From positions 1,584,001 through 1,648,000 of the forward strand of contig JAXRKN010000044.1 of assembly GCA_038502055.1 (NCBI GenBank): 64,000 nt of DNA, read 5' to 3'. Below are positions 36,006 through 46,754 of this stretch, in pieces. The DNA is from Tanytarsus gracilentus. Its lineage: Eukaryota; Arthropoda; Insecta; Diptera; Chironomidae. The notes beneath the pieces were generated by a model, which had not been told where the DNA came from, made no database searches, and saw only the letters and a list, made by a program, of their open reading frames with translations. The translations under genes were made by a program, and so were the position numbers. How positions within the stretch are numbered: the stretch's first letter is position 1; each line of letters starts with the position of its first letter.

Positions 36006-36587
36006 TTATCCTTCATATTGCTCGTCTTCTGGGATTTGATCAGCGATTATTTCTTCCATTATTATCTCATCTTGAAGCTGTTTAATTTGGAAAAATAAAT
36101 AAATTGAAAAGAATAAAATAATTATAAATTAAAAATGGTACAATTGGTTGGGTGCAGTTGGCGAGTGGGTACAGATCCAAGTGTGCGTGCATTTGTGTCA
36201 GTGATGGGAAATTTCGTGTGCATGTGTTGCAGCGATAGATGTCACCAAACATGCGAAATCGATGAGCGTATGGGATGGCATCAGGTATTGGTGTCGCGAG
36301 GAAGTCTTGTGCCAGTTGAGAATAAGTGCCTGTAAGAATGGAAAATTAAAGAGTGAAATAAAAAGAATTAAAAAATATACACCTTTTTTAATTTCGGGTT
36401 TCTTTCCGCCGTGGCCTGCATTCTCATTGTAGTGTTTTTTCAAATCTGATTGAAAAGTGAATTGCTGTTTGCACTTCTTGCACGTATACTTATTCACAGT
36501 AGGATGAATAACGAACTCTGGATGCTTTGTTAAAATGTGGCGTTTGAGGTTGGAGGCAAAACTGGGGACAAAATCACAGCAAGGACA
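36006..36587 (-). pseudogene. 3' part of a C2H2 zinc-finger gene, cut at the duplication edge
   Basis: Exons 36587-36383, 36329-36142 and 36077-36006 join in frame (phases 1 and 0) and end in a normal stop. Three fingers are readable: CPCCDFVPSFASNLKRHIL, YTCKKCKQQFTFQSDLKKHY and YRCNTCTRNFPSLTQMHAH. The tail is acidic (DEIIMEEIIADQIPEDEQ). The frame is open up to 36587, where ANKRD49-like sequence begins, so the 5' part is gone. I class it as a fragment, but it could be expressed if transcription enters from the neighbouring promoter copy. Confidence 0.7.
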
Positions 36588-37330
36588 TAGTTATTGTTGT
36601 AGCTTTGGCTTTATGAAGTGGTTTGTTGTCCATCGCGATCTTTTGCGTTTACTATTTCGTTGGTTGTTTTTTGAGGATTCTCTTACCACAAACTTGCCAT
36701 TTTATCTTCACCAGCTGCCCATAGGATCTCACTCTCGAGGGTTTCTGGCAGATTAAAAGCATTTAGTGTCAAAAAAGAATCAAGTAGGGTCAATCTGAGC
36801 TAATTAGTAATATAATTTGTGTAATTACCGTGTGGGTTTTCATCTTCCTCAATTCCATCATCGTTGTCTGGATCATCCCTTAAGTAAAAATACATTCTAG
36901 TATTAAAATTAACATATAACATAAATTTTACAATATTTAACTCACCATCCAGACACAAACATTCCCGAATTGATTTTAGGGACATTCTCATGTAGAACCA
37001 ACTTGTTTTCTTCATCCGATGACATCTCGCTCATCATTAATTAAATTATTTTCAATGTTTTTCAAAAATAAAATGATTTGTTTACGAAAATTTAAATTCT
37101 TATAAGATCCAAGTAAAAGCTCAAAAAAAAGCTTTGCACCCCGACATTAACATCTTCTCGCATGTGAGAAGAAAACATTTCCCATTTTTTTTTCTCCGGT
37201 CGGAAAAAAATTAATTGAGGTGGAAATAAAGTGAAATGGCCGACGAAATTGACAGTCGCATGGAGCAGATTCGAATCAAAAATGAGGAACTCGAAAAAAA
37301 GCACAAAGAAATTCTGGAAGATGAGTTAGA
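36585..37330. repeat. Segmental duplication, copy 2
   Basis: Direct copy of 34358-35103. On its right it continues without a break into the complete CCDC9-like gene. On its left it stops inside ANKRD49 exon 3. Copy 1 is therefore ancestral for the ANKRD49 side and copy 2 for the CCDC9 side, as expected of a tandem duplication with foreign sequence at the junction. Confidence 0.9.
36588..37034 (-). pseudogene. 5' fragment of ANKRD49 (duplicate)
   Basis: It corresponds to exons 1 and 2 and the start of exon 3 of the intact gene at 33998-34800. Exons 1-2 are almost unchanged (ATG at 37034). The exon-3 part carries indels between 36590 and 36710 and then runs into the zinc-finger fragment, so the ankyrin repeats are missing. 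Confidence 0.85.
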
Positions 37331-38560
37331 AGCGAGAAAACAAAACGCGATTGTTTCGCTTAAAGAAAGTGCAGGTATTGTCGAAAGCAAGCATCGATAT
37401 GACGATTTGGAGTTGGATTTTGATGTCCAAGCTGATCAGAAACAGCATTCGAAAAATCCCGATTATAAGCCAAAAAGTAAGTGAGTCATCGGCAATTCTT
37501 CTTTTTTTTATTGCATATCCACACACATCCAAAAGATCTTCTTTTTCTTTATGCAATTATCTCCATACCTTCCATTATACGCTGTTTCAATAATTGTTCA
37601 ATATTTGTTAGATTCGCGAAAGCCAGTCGATAAAAAGCAATTGGATGAAATTCCTCCTGATCCAGTGAATTTTTTGCGGGATGATGCTGACAGTGAGGGC
37701 AATAAGAAGAACGTCGATCCACGACCTCAGCTGCAACAACAACAGCATCAGCAAAACAACAATAATCGCAATAATCGAAGAAATCCAAGGCCACCTCGAA
37801 GCAATAATCAGGGTGATGTTCCAGCTTACAGCAATAACTCTGACGGTCGTCCAAGATTCCAAAATAATCCGAGACCACGTCTTCCTCCACCACAACAAAG
37901 CAATCGAGGTGCATACGATAATAGTAATGGATCGAACACTCAAAACTCATCATCTCCACGTAAAATTTATCCTCAAGCATTGCGCACTGAGCGACGCACA
38001 ATGGCAACGGATGGTAGCAATCAAGCTGGCAGTGAGGAACCGGCTAAAGATGAAAAATCTCCAACTGCAACAAGTCGGCCAAGACGGCCCATTCAAAAGC
38101 AGCAGCAACGACCCATTCATAAGGATGGCGAACGAAATAATTTAACTGTTAATTTAACGGATGAAGTGAGAAGTGTAAAAAGTAAGCTATTTTGATCGTC
38201 ATACTATTGCCACGTGATTGATTTATTGATTTCTAATTTTTAGTCAAGCCAACGGAGCGTGTAGGCAGTGGACGCGTTGGTCACGGCAATGGCATTCAGG
38301 CTGATGATTTAGAAAGTCCCGAAAAGCCACATTCGGGTGATCGCAATAAGAATAGAAATCCAAGAAACAAGCGAAACTACAAGCCAAAGGCACAGCCCAC
38401 TCCAGAGTTTCAACATCCAATTTTAGATAAAATTGTGATCACTAAAACGAGCGTGCAAGAGCGTCTCTTGAGAATAATGAGTGACGATGCTGGGGTGGTT
38501 CCGGCTGAACCGAAAATCGCGACTGACTCATCGCCAGAAATAATCGAGGGCAGCAAATAA
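37236..38560 (+). CDS. CCDC9-like coiled-coil, low-complexity protein
   Basis: Exons 37236-37476, 37612-38181 and 38244-38560 give 375 aa. The N-terminal 40 residues form a charged coiled coil (EIDSRMEQIRIKNEELEKKH), the hallmark of the CCDC9/CCDC9B family. The rest is disordered: Gln/Asn/Pro/Arg-rich (about 130-190), Lys-rich, and a short C-terminal block (DKIVITKTSVQERLLRIMSD) that looks conserved. Human CCDC9 is reported as an RNA-associated protein linked to the exon junction complex, and the Arg/Gly/Asn-rich middle here would suit RNA binding, but that is inference. It is convergent with ThrRS (255 bp between stop codons). Confidence 0.75.
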
Positions 38561-38815
38561 TTTATGACGATATTAGCAGCACTTAACTCAATATTTATTT
38601 AATCATTCATTTAATTATTCCTTCTGGTGCTTGGTTATTCACTTTTATCATCATAACTCAATTAACGAAATTAATATATAGAACTTGTGATTTAAAAAAT
38701 GTCGCAAATAAAATATTCGCAAAATTTTAATGCTTGTCAAAAAAGTTTGTGATTTTTCTTTTATTGAAATTTTTATTATTATTTCAAAAGCACACAATGC
38801 AATGCGTGTAAATAT

Positions 38816-41800
38816 TTAGAGTGTTTCTTCATCCTTGACAAAATCATCGCGAAGTTTGTTGAATTTTTCAATCAACGTGTCAATCGAAAATTCGCCATGT
38901 ACTTTGTTATCTCTCGTGCGGACATTGACAGTTCCCGATTCTTTTTCCTTATCGCCCACCACCAAGATGAAATTGAATTGTGCAAGCTGAGCATTTCTAA
39001 TCTTCTTATTCATCGTGTCGCCATCGTCGGTGTCGGATTCGGTCATAAAGCCAGCCGCATGTAAGCGATCTCTCACTTGATTTGCGTATTCACCTTGACT
39101 CGGACCAACGGGTACGACCATTGCTTGACGTGGCGACAACCAGAATGGCCATTTACCAGCACAATTTTCAGTCAAAATTGCAATCATCCTCTCCACAGAT
39201 CCTAAAATTGCTCGATGAATGATGACGGGTCGTCTTTTGTCGCCTGTCTCCGACACAAAGCCCAAATCAAAACGAATTGGAAGCTGGAAGTCGAGTTGAA
39301 TTGTAGCGCATTGATGTGAGCGCTTGAGTGCATCCTTGATTGTGATGTCAATCTTGGGTCCATAGAAAGCGCCATCGCCGGGATTTAGTGACCACTTAAC
39401 ACCGAATTCATCGAGTGAGTCTGAAAGAGCTTTTTCAGCTTCATTCCATGCCTCAATTTCGCCCAAGAACTTTTCGGGACGTGTCGAGAGCACAAGATCA
39501 AATGAAAATCCGAATTTCTCATAAACAGAGCGAAGGAAATCTAAACAGCCGGTGATTTCTTGCTTAATATGCTCGGGTGCGCAAAAGATGTGAGCGTCGT
39601 CCTGTTGGAATCGCCTGACTCTCGTCAATCCAGTCAATGCACCCGACAACTCATTACGATGTAAAACGCCAAAATCAGCAAATCTCAATGGCAGCTCACG
39701 CCATGATCGATTACGATGATCAAACATTAAGCAATGTCCAGGACAATTCATGGGTTTGAGCGCAAATTTCTCTTTCTCAACATCAAATGAAAACATATTG
39801 TCAGCGTAGTGTTGCCAATGTCCAGATGTTTGCCACAACTTTGCGTTATACATGTTTGGCGAGATGACTTCTTGGAAGCCTCGCTTACGGTACTCGCTTC
39901 GAAGGAAATTCATGAGTGTATTGTAGATGTGAGCGCCACGAGGCTGGAAAAAGCAGGAACCTGGTGAGAGTTCGTGGAAAAAGAAGAGCTCTTGTTGCTG
40001 TCCAATTTTACGATGATCGCGTTTTGCTGCTTCCTCTTGCAGCTTTTCCCACTCTTTTAGTTGCTTAGGATCGGGAAATGAAATTCCATAGACGCGCTGC
40101 AATGTTTCCGCGTCAGCTTTTCCCTCCCAATATGTCGACGATGATTTTGTGACCTTCATTGCCTTAATTTTTCCAGTATGGCGAACGTGAGGTCCGCGAC
40201 AAAGATCAATCAATGGACCGCATCGATAGACGGTTGTAGTTTCTGTGGTGACTTTCTCATTCAAAATGCGCTTCTTAAATTCATTGTAGTCAAACATTTT
40301 GAGAAGATCCGATTTTTTCATTTCCAATCGCTCAAACGGCTGCTTTTCCTTGATAATTTTCTTCGAGACATCCTCGAGTGCTTTATAGTGATATGGAGAA
40401 ATTCCATCGCCCTCGATAAACATGTCGTAGTAGAATCCATTCTCAATTGGCGGTCCATAGCACAAACATCCGCCATAACATTTCTCCATGGCCTCGCCTA
40501 AAATGTGCGCTGTACTGTGCCAGAAAACAGCTTGTGCCTCGGGATCATCAAACTTGAGGAGCTTCAATGAACAACTGTTTTCTAATACTCGATCTAAGTC
40601 CCAAACTTCGTTATCAACTTTTGCGACAATCGTTGAATCAGCGAGTCCTTGACTAATGCCGCATGCAACCTGATACGGTGTCGTTTCCCACGAGAGTCCA
40701 TCGACGATCTTTCCATCGGGTAGCGTAACTTGAATCTTGTCCTTAGGCTTTGCCTTTAACTCCTCGAGATACTCTTGACGGAGTTTATCATAGAGCTTGA
40801 TACGTTCATCGATGTAACCCGGAAGTGGTGACAATTCTTTCAGAACTAAAATAAAAATAATTATTTTGATGAGTTGGAAGTTATTTTAAATAGTCTAAAA
40901 GGTATTGCTATCTCATTGACAGAGTTAATTTTGAATTAATTGACTTAATTAAAGCTCAAAATTTAAGATCCAGTAAGCAAAACTAACCTTTTCCTTCGCC
41001 CATCGCTTCCTTCGCCTTTCTCGAAATTGCCTTTTGTTTGGCAGCCTATTAAAAGAACAAATAATTAATAATAATTGATGACTCACGGCTCAATCACTGA
41101 TTTTTCAAGAATCTGATGTAACAAAAAGCAAAACTTGCAGATTCTCGGCAAAAATCAACGTGGAAAAATGAAAAGTGGGTCAATAATGGAAAACTCAATG
41201 GAATTAAGTAAATAATGGAGACAAACAAGCACTAGATTTGGTTATATGCAAACTAAGTCACAAAATCATAACTAAAAGGGTTTGAATTTAAGCTTAATTT
41301 TATGTACCAAAGTCGCTAAACCTCTATTCCACTTTCTTTTTTCACTTTTCAGTTGATTTACTAAAATACTTCTATTTAAATTAATTATCCTGCACAAGGA
41401 CGTGAGGGACATGGTTTTGATCTTATCTATTTCGTGCCTTTTCTTGCCCAACAATTTCCAATTTCTCTAAATTTTCTGATATTTCACTGCTCATGTTTTT
41501 TTCAACTTCTTCTTGATTTCGCAATTATTGAAGTTCAAAATTTTATTTTATTTTGAACTTTAAATTTTCTTGTTGGAGAGATTTTGAACTTCAAAATTTC
41601 TTATTGGAATTCAACTTAAAAGTTAATAATTAAATTTTTAAAATATTTTAATTACCTTTGAATCTTCTTTTAACTCTGAGATAATTATGTCTTTTTTCTC
41701 TTGTTCTTCTTCTTCCGGCTTGACATCCTCAACTTTCTCGCAAACTTTTATAATTTCCTCAACTTTAATTGATGCCTCTAAATTTGGCAATTTTTCATCG

Positions 41801-41958
41801 CATGTTGATTTTTCCTCAATTTTCTCCGTCTCAACAGGATTTTCAATTTTCTCAATTATTTCGACATTACTTGGCTCGCCTGCAGTTTCTTCAATCGGTT
41901 TCGATGCTGCCTGAGCCGGCTTCTTCTTATGTGGCCTTCTCTTCTTATTATTGCCCAT
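38816..41958 (-). CDS. ThrRS: Threonyl-tRNA synthetase (cytosolic form)
   Basis: Exons 41958-41656, 41045-40988 and 40845-38816 give 796 aa. The eukaryotic N-terminal extension is Lys/Glu-rich (MGNNKKRRPHKKK...). The order after it is TGS domain (IQVTLPDGKIVDGLSWETTP), the N2 editing domain with HSTAH and LCRGPH, the class II core (NCPGHC zinc cysteine, motif 2 around HRNELSGALTGLTRVRRFQQ, motif 3 GSVERMIAIL) and the anticodon-binding domain (AMVVPVG...GTVNVRTRD). It loads Thr on tRNA-Thr and clears Ser-tRNA-Thr. Insects usually have one gene for both cytosol and mitochondria. A candidate alternative first exon for the latter lies in the first intron at 41308-41412. Confidence 0.95.
41308..41412 (-). 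CDS. ThrRS: Candidate mitochondrial alternative first exon of ThrRS
   Basis: The ATG at 41412 opens 35 codons (MSLTSLCRIINLNRSILVNQ...RGLATL), rich in Arg, Leu, Ser and Asn with no acidic residue in the first 22, as in a matrix-targeting presequence. A GTACAT donor at 41307 ends it in phase 0, and the next ThrRS exon (41045) also starts in phase 0. It lies inside the first intron of the cytosolic form on the same strand. This fits a single gene making both forms from alternative first exons. No transcript evidence is available here. Confidence 0.6.
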
Positions 41959-42528
41959 AATTTTTATTTAATTTCACTTTGAAAAAAAAAAGTCTTCACA
42001 TGTCCTAAAAATTTTCCAATGATTTTTCCACTGAAAATTCCACTGAATTCCCCCTTGACATGAATAAAGTTTTTTCCTTTTAAAAAAATGCACTTTGAAA
42101 AAGAATAAAATTAACAATTTAAATTGACTTCGTTAAGAATTTTCGTTATGATAATTTTGCTCTTTAAATAATGACAAATTTGAGCCTCTAATCTCGTCAA
42201 CATCAACAGCATGTAGATTGCAAATTATTAATAATTTTCGATGAATAACTTCCTCTGTTTATTCTATGCAAAGGAGGGACAGGAGAAAAAATTATCATTT
42301 ATTTTTATATTTATTTTATTTTAATGACGATTTTGAGTTTATAGCTACGTTAATTTAAGTCAGGGATCAGCATATAAAAAGGACAACTTAATGGTCCATC
42401 AATCCCTTTCTTAATAAATACTCAACAATCTGTGAAATTTCAGCTGTACATTGGTTAACCTTTAAGACCTTAGCGAGCCTTAAATTTCTTAAGAAAGCAG
42501 ATAATTTCGATAGCAGATGCTATATCTG
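41959..42528. other. Intergenic region 5' of ThrRS
   Basis: AT-rich sequence that must contain the ThrRS promoter on the right-hand side of 41958. No TATA box, RNA gene or coding potential was recognised. Confidence 0.5.
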
Positions 42529-42846
42529 TTAAATTCTTAACGGCTTAAGCAATGCAAACGTTTCCGCTTTTCCGACACTTTCATTTGACACACTTAAGTT
42601 ACTCAAAACAAAATAATCCTCAAAGTAAATGTCTTTGAAGAGGTCAGGAGTCGGAAAATTTTTTTGAATTCCATAGTCATATTTTGAAGCTGCCGCAACA
42701 AAGTCAACTCCTTTATCTTTCATTTCTTGGATCATATTCAAAGCGACTTGAGCGGATAGCTTATTATTATTTGACTCTGATTTTAAATAGCCATCTATCT
42801 TGTATAATGGAACCGTTGTAAATCCGCCATAAGCCAGTCCTCGTTG
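42529..42846 (-). pseudogene. Unrecognised coding fragment downstream of the BIR-like gene
   Basis: The minus-strand frame from about 42846 to 42529 reads LAYGGFTTVPLYKIDGYLKS ... AQVALNMIQEMKDKGVDF ... NFPTPDLFKDIYFEDYFVL. It has a balanced amino-acid composition, unlike chance ORFs in this AT-rich DNA. I do not recognise the family. Upstream of about 42846 the frame overlaps the last exon of the BIR-like gene in another phase, which suggests a junction between two unrelated coding pieces there. No start of its own. Confidence 0.4.
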
Positions 42847-43347
42847 TGCACTCCGCATGCTACGCACTGGAACCCTCCGTTAATGTGGACGTACATTCCC
42901 TCGTTCGCTGCTCTCCCGGCGTTCTCTTCGGCCTGAGCTCTACGACCTTCCACTGCTGCCAGACCATACGGCGTATAGAGAGTGGAGATATGTGGCGCGT
43001 TCCCTATGAAAAAAAATTATCAAAACACCACCAATTTATCAAAATTAAAATTAAATAAATTATACTTACGAAACTCTATGCTGCAAAAATTAAAAGGAAA
43101 ATTAAGCAAAATAATTATTTAAATTGATTTAAAATACGTACCATGTCCTTTCGTGTCTGACTCTATGTCTTCTGTAGTACACTTCCCCACAATGCCTGCA
43201 TCTGATGTAAGTACTGCACACGTCACTATGCTCATAGTACGTGTGCAGTCGTTCGCCCATACGAGCATTGCTGCGATGCCAGATGAGCGCTGGGCAATAC
43301 CGGCATTGCATTTGGCGTGGATGGTGGATGACGGCGGAGATGATCAT
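42795..43347 (-). CDS. Small Cys/His-rich, BIR-like zinc-binding protein, 3' end truncated by a junction
   Basis: Exons 43347-43142, 43080-43070 (11 nt) and 43003-42795 join in frame to a 141-aa product. The first half has C-x2-C-x16-H-x8-C (CRYCPALIWHR...ERLHTYYEHSDVC), then RCRHCGEVYYRRHRVRH. The second half has FQCVACGVHNEDW followed by His 16 residues after the last Cys. In both, the Cys/Trp/His spacing resembles a BIR (IAP repeat) zinc site. The second unit runs into foreign sequence after NEDW, so its last Cys is missing. The protein may be a truncated IAP-like gene. The family assignment is inference. A GTGTAAGT donor near 43407 suggests an upstream non-coding exon. Confidence 0.45.
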
Positions 43348-43459
43348 CTAGCTTAAATAAAAAAAATTATCAAAATCAAATATTTTGTGTTAATTTAAAT
43401 TACTTACACTGACTCTCGAGCTGAAGACAACTGCACAGCGAACTCAAATATGCTGTTGT

Positions 43460-44175
43460 TGCTAAGGATGTTCCATAAATTTTTTTTTTAAAATTATTTT
43501 CACAATTTTCTTCCCTGCGATTATTTTTTGAATTTTAAATTTGAAAACAAACACATTTTTTTAAAAATTTGAAAACCGTTTGAAATGTTAGAAAATAATA
43601 ACCTTCGAACTTAAAAATGAGAATTATGCTAAGATTTTTTAGATTTTTAAATTGTTTTCAACGGTCAGCGTTAGTTTTTATGCTGTTGAAAATTAAAAAA
43701 AATCATTTCCTGAAAAAAATTAATTTTAATGACACACGGATTAATTTAAAAAAAAATTTAATCCTTCGAACTTAAAAATGAGAATTTGGCTCAGATTTTT
43801 TAGATTTTTAAATTTTTTTCGATGAAATAAATTTTTTTGAATTTTTAGTCAACATAATTTCATAAAAAAAAGTCAATAAATTTAATTTTTTTTTCAGAAT
43901 TTTCAAGTCAGTAGAAAATTTATTTTTTTTATTGTAGACAAAACATTCTTCTCGCACGAAATCTGAGAAATTCTCCTCATAAATTCTTTTTGTTATGTGT
44001 GCGAGAAAGTAAAGAGATCAAATTTATGCTCTTAGGTAGCAAAAATCATAAGTCATACAGAGAAAAACAAATACTACTTTAAAAATTCTCCTCATAAATA
44101 AATTCTTTTTTGTTATGTGTGCGACTCATTCTCAAAGGAGATTTTAACAGATAAAGACGTGAAAATAATTCAGAA
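43460..44175. other. AT-rich repeat-bearing stretch before the second unknown-family copy
   Basis: It contains two diverged direct repeats: TCGAACTTAAAAATGAGAAT at about 43605 and 43766 (about 60 bp each), and TTCTCCTCATAAAT...TTGTTATGTGTGCGA at about 43970 and 44088. No coding sequence was recognised. Confidence 0.6.
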
Positions 44176-44523
44176 TCTAGTGCTAAAAACATATCTAAAA
44201 GTTAAAAAGTGGGCTAAAACCATATCTAAAAGTTAAAAAGTGGGCTAAAAACATATCTAAAAGTTAAAAAGTGTGTGTTTTGTGAAAATGGAAGCTATTG
44301 ATGATCAGGCTGTTTTTTGGAAAAAACCACACAATAAATGGTATTTCTTTCCTTTAAGCCTTTTTTTTTATCTCAACATCAATTTACTTGGCTATTCACA
44401 TGGAGGTGATAGAAAGCCGCGCTACATGCTTTCCTTGCTACTTGTTGGGGGCAATGAAACGAAATATATCAGAAAATTCAAGACTAATCTAGGTCTTACT
44501 AATGCTTCTGATGGAGATTATAC
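44176..44523 (+). repeat. Inverted duplication, left arm (348 bp)
   Basis: It is the reverse complement of 45548-45895, base for base as far as I could read, with both arms 348 bp. It covers the 31-bp tandem repeats and most of the first exon of the unknown-family copy 2. The arms are 1024 bp apart. Confidence 0.9.
44182..44272. repeat. 31-bp tandem repeat, three units
   Basis: Units at 44182-44212, 44213-44243 and 44244-44272 share GCTAAAA(A/C)CATATCTAAA and AGTTAAAAAGTG. They sit just before the ATG at 44288 of the unknown-family copy 2 and recur in the inverted right arm (45799-45889). Confidence 0.88.
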
Positions 44524-45288
44524 TAATAAAAAAGCAAGTTGTTCAATCGGTTCATTTCTGCAGTCAAAAAGTAAGTAAATTTGTAATTTTATTTTTTTGC
44601 ATATTAAATTCCGCTCTTTGAGTCTTTTGAGAGTAAAAGCGTAAACTTCGAAACATTATTTTTACCCCAATGTGACATTGGCAATGCCTTTTTTAAATTT
44701 CTAGATGAAAATCTACCACGCTTATGCGCTTGTTCTTACTGTCGTGCCCACCCCACATTTTGCTTTGAGCTAATGATTGAAATGATTTATTCTCTGCCAA
44801 AGTGGGCAAGAAAATTCACTTCTAATGAGGACATCCTTTTAAACTTTGAGCGAGCATCATACAACATAATTTTGCCGTTAAATTCCCCTACTGGAGCGTT
44901 TGCAGCGTTGAGAAATTTGCAGCAACAGTTAAGGAAAAGAATTTATGTCTACGCTGAATCATCTGATGAGGAGGAGGGAGCAGTAGGAGGAATTGCACCA
45001 CCACCCAGAGCAAGGCTTATGCTCGCCAACACTGAGCAAAATCCCTCAGGAAGTGGCATGCAAAATCCCTCAGGAAGCAGATTTTGATATGCTAGATCAA
45101 GATCCCGAAGAAGGTGTCGGATATGGTGAAGGGGATGTTGGAGCTGAAATTGAGGAAATTCGTGTTCAGCAAGTTAACGAAGTTGCTGCAAATGAAGGTA
45201 TGAAAATTCAATCCGAAAAATAGTTTAATTTATTTCTATTTTATTTTTGCAATTTCAGCACCACAGTTCGTTCTCTCAATAATTTTAC

Positions 45289-46113
45289 CTTTGACTGATT
45301 ACTGCCCGTCGATTATCCTTCTTTTTGACGAATCAAAGATGAATGAGATACAAAAATGCATCAATAAGGCATTACGAGTCGTTTTAAATAAAGCCAAGGA
45401 TACTTCTATCCAGTTAATGCTCGATGATTTAAATATTTTAACTTGTAAACAAAGGACGCATTTTTTAACACTGAAGTTTATAAACAAAACACTTACGGTA
45501 AAATTACCCTTCGGGATATTTTCAAAATTTAGAAAAAGAAGTGAGATGTATAATCTCCATCAGAAGCATTAGTAAGACCTAGATTAGTCTTGAATTTTCT
45601 GATATATTTCGTTTCATTGCCCCCAACAAGTAGCAAGGAAAGCATGTAGCGCGGCTTTCTATCACCTCCATGTGAATAGCCAAGTAAATTGATGTTGAGA
45701 TAAAAAAAAAGGCTTAAAGGAAAGAAATACCATTTATTGTGTGGTTTTTTCCAAAAAACAGCCTGATCATCAATAGCTTCCATTTTCACAAAACACACAC
45801 TTTTTAACTTTTAGATATGTTTTTAGCCCACTTTTTAACTTTTAGATATGGTTTTAGCCCACTTTTTAACTTTTAGATATGTTTTTAGCACTAGAGAAAA
45901 AACGTTAAGAAATGATAATGATTTAAATGTAAAAAATTGGAACTTAAAAGTTTCAAAAAGATCAATTTTTTGTATTGGACTTAAATTATATAATGATTTC
46001 AAAAGTAAATTTAAAATTGACGATAAATTTGCAACAAATTGTAAAAATTATGTAAAGTCATTGAACTAATTGCCCCTGAGGGGACATAAAATAAATAAAC
46101 TAAACTAAACTAT
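45289..46113 (+). mobile_element. 3' end of a non-LTR retrotransposon (reverse-transcriptase ORF C-terminus), 5'-truncated
   Basis: TDYCPSIILLFDESKMNEIQ...INKALRVVLNKAKDTS...MLDDLNILTCKQRTHFLTLK is the typical region after the RT domain in Jockey/CR1-like elements. TREKTLRNDNDLN...SIFCIGLKLYNDF continues it after the inverted arm. The end carries an A-rich AAATAAATAAACTAAACTAAACTA tail at about 46089-46113. The element is 5'-truncated at about 45289, as is usual for target-primed insertions, and is itself interrupted by the 45548-45895 arm. Confidence 0.8.
45548..45895 (-). repeat. Inverted duplication, right arm (348 bp), inserted in a retrotransposon end
   Basis: Reverse complement of 44176-44523. 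It interrupts the C-terminal coding part of a non-LTR retrotransposon, whose frame resumes directly after 45895. The right arm is therefore the inserted copy and the left arm the source. Confidence 0.88.
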
Positions 46114-46351
46114 TACCGACTTGGCAACACAGGATTTTCCCCTTCAAGAAATCCCACTGCCGGGAATTCTTGTTGCACACAGGACTAGTGCGCGAGTGTT
46201 ACTGCAAGTGAATTTTAATATACCTAACAATGTGTTAGTTGAAGACATCGCACAAATGTACGCTATAATTGGAGCTGTAAGATTAAGAAATGATATCATT
46301 AGAGTCAACGGCTTAACTCCAGCGCATTTTCTTGTCATTGATTCAGTTTGA

Positions 46352-46754
46352 GCTCAAAGATCTCAAAGAGTTCTTTTCGGCGCAATTTATTTTCATACAA
46401 AGTTTCTTCATTTCAATTTATTTTTCATTTTTTTCGGTAAAACTAAGTTTGCGTTAAATTTAAACCAATTTTTTAGTGTGTGGATGAGAGGTTGAAGTAT
46501 CAAAATGAATAAAGTTGTTTTTTGTTCTTGACTGAAGTGTCATAAACTTTTTAAACTTTTTCTTTCAGTAACTTTGAAGTGAGGTGTATTGAAAAACTCT
46601 ATTTAAACTTCCTAAAATCGTCATTTATTTAATATTTTAATGCATTTTCGATAACCACGTTGTCATCCTCAGAAATCTCGATACACACTCGTGTGTAAAT
46701 TCTCGAATTTATTTAAATTTTCTAAAATTATTAATGCATTTAATTCTCGTTTAG
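46352..46754. other. Non-coding interval
   Basis: AT-rich sequence between the broken unknown-family copy and an LRR fragment. Nothing recognised. Confidence 0.5.

Larger units (their letters stand above)
44288..46351 (+). pseudogene. Copy 2 of the unknown family, disrupted by a retrotransposon
   Basis: Exons 44288-44570, 44705-45197 and 45259 onward can be read. The first has PLSLFFYLNINLLG and IRKFKTNLGLT, and the second the cysteine block CACSYCRAHPTFC and WARKFTSNEDILLNFERASY, both clearly matching copy 1 at 25626-27810. A frame change near 45085, at a duplicated AAATCCCTCAGGAAG, breaks the acidic part. The third exon opens APQFVLSIILPL and is then replaced by retrotransposon sequence. 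The family resumes after the insertion as DLATQDFPLQEIPLPGIL ... EDIAQMYAIIG and ends at 46351. Roughly 300 codons present in copy 1 are missing, so this copy is dead. Confidence 0.75.

Noticed and set aside
43601..44135. Direct repeats near 43600-44135 as a CRISPR-like array
   Set aside because: Only two diverged copies each, irregular spacing, eukaryotic context.
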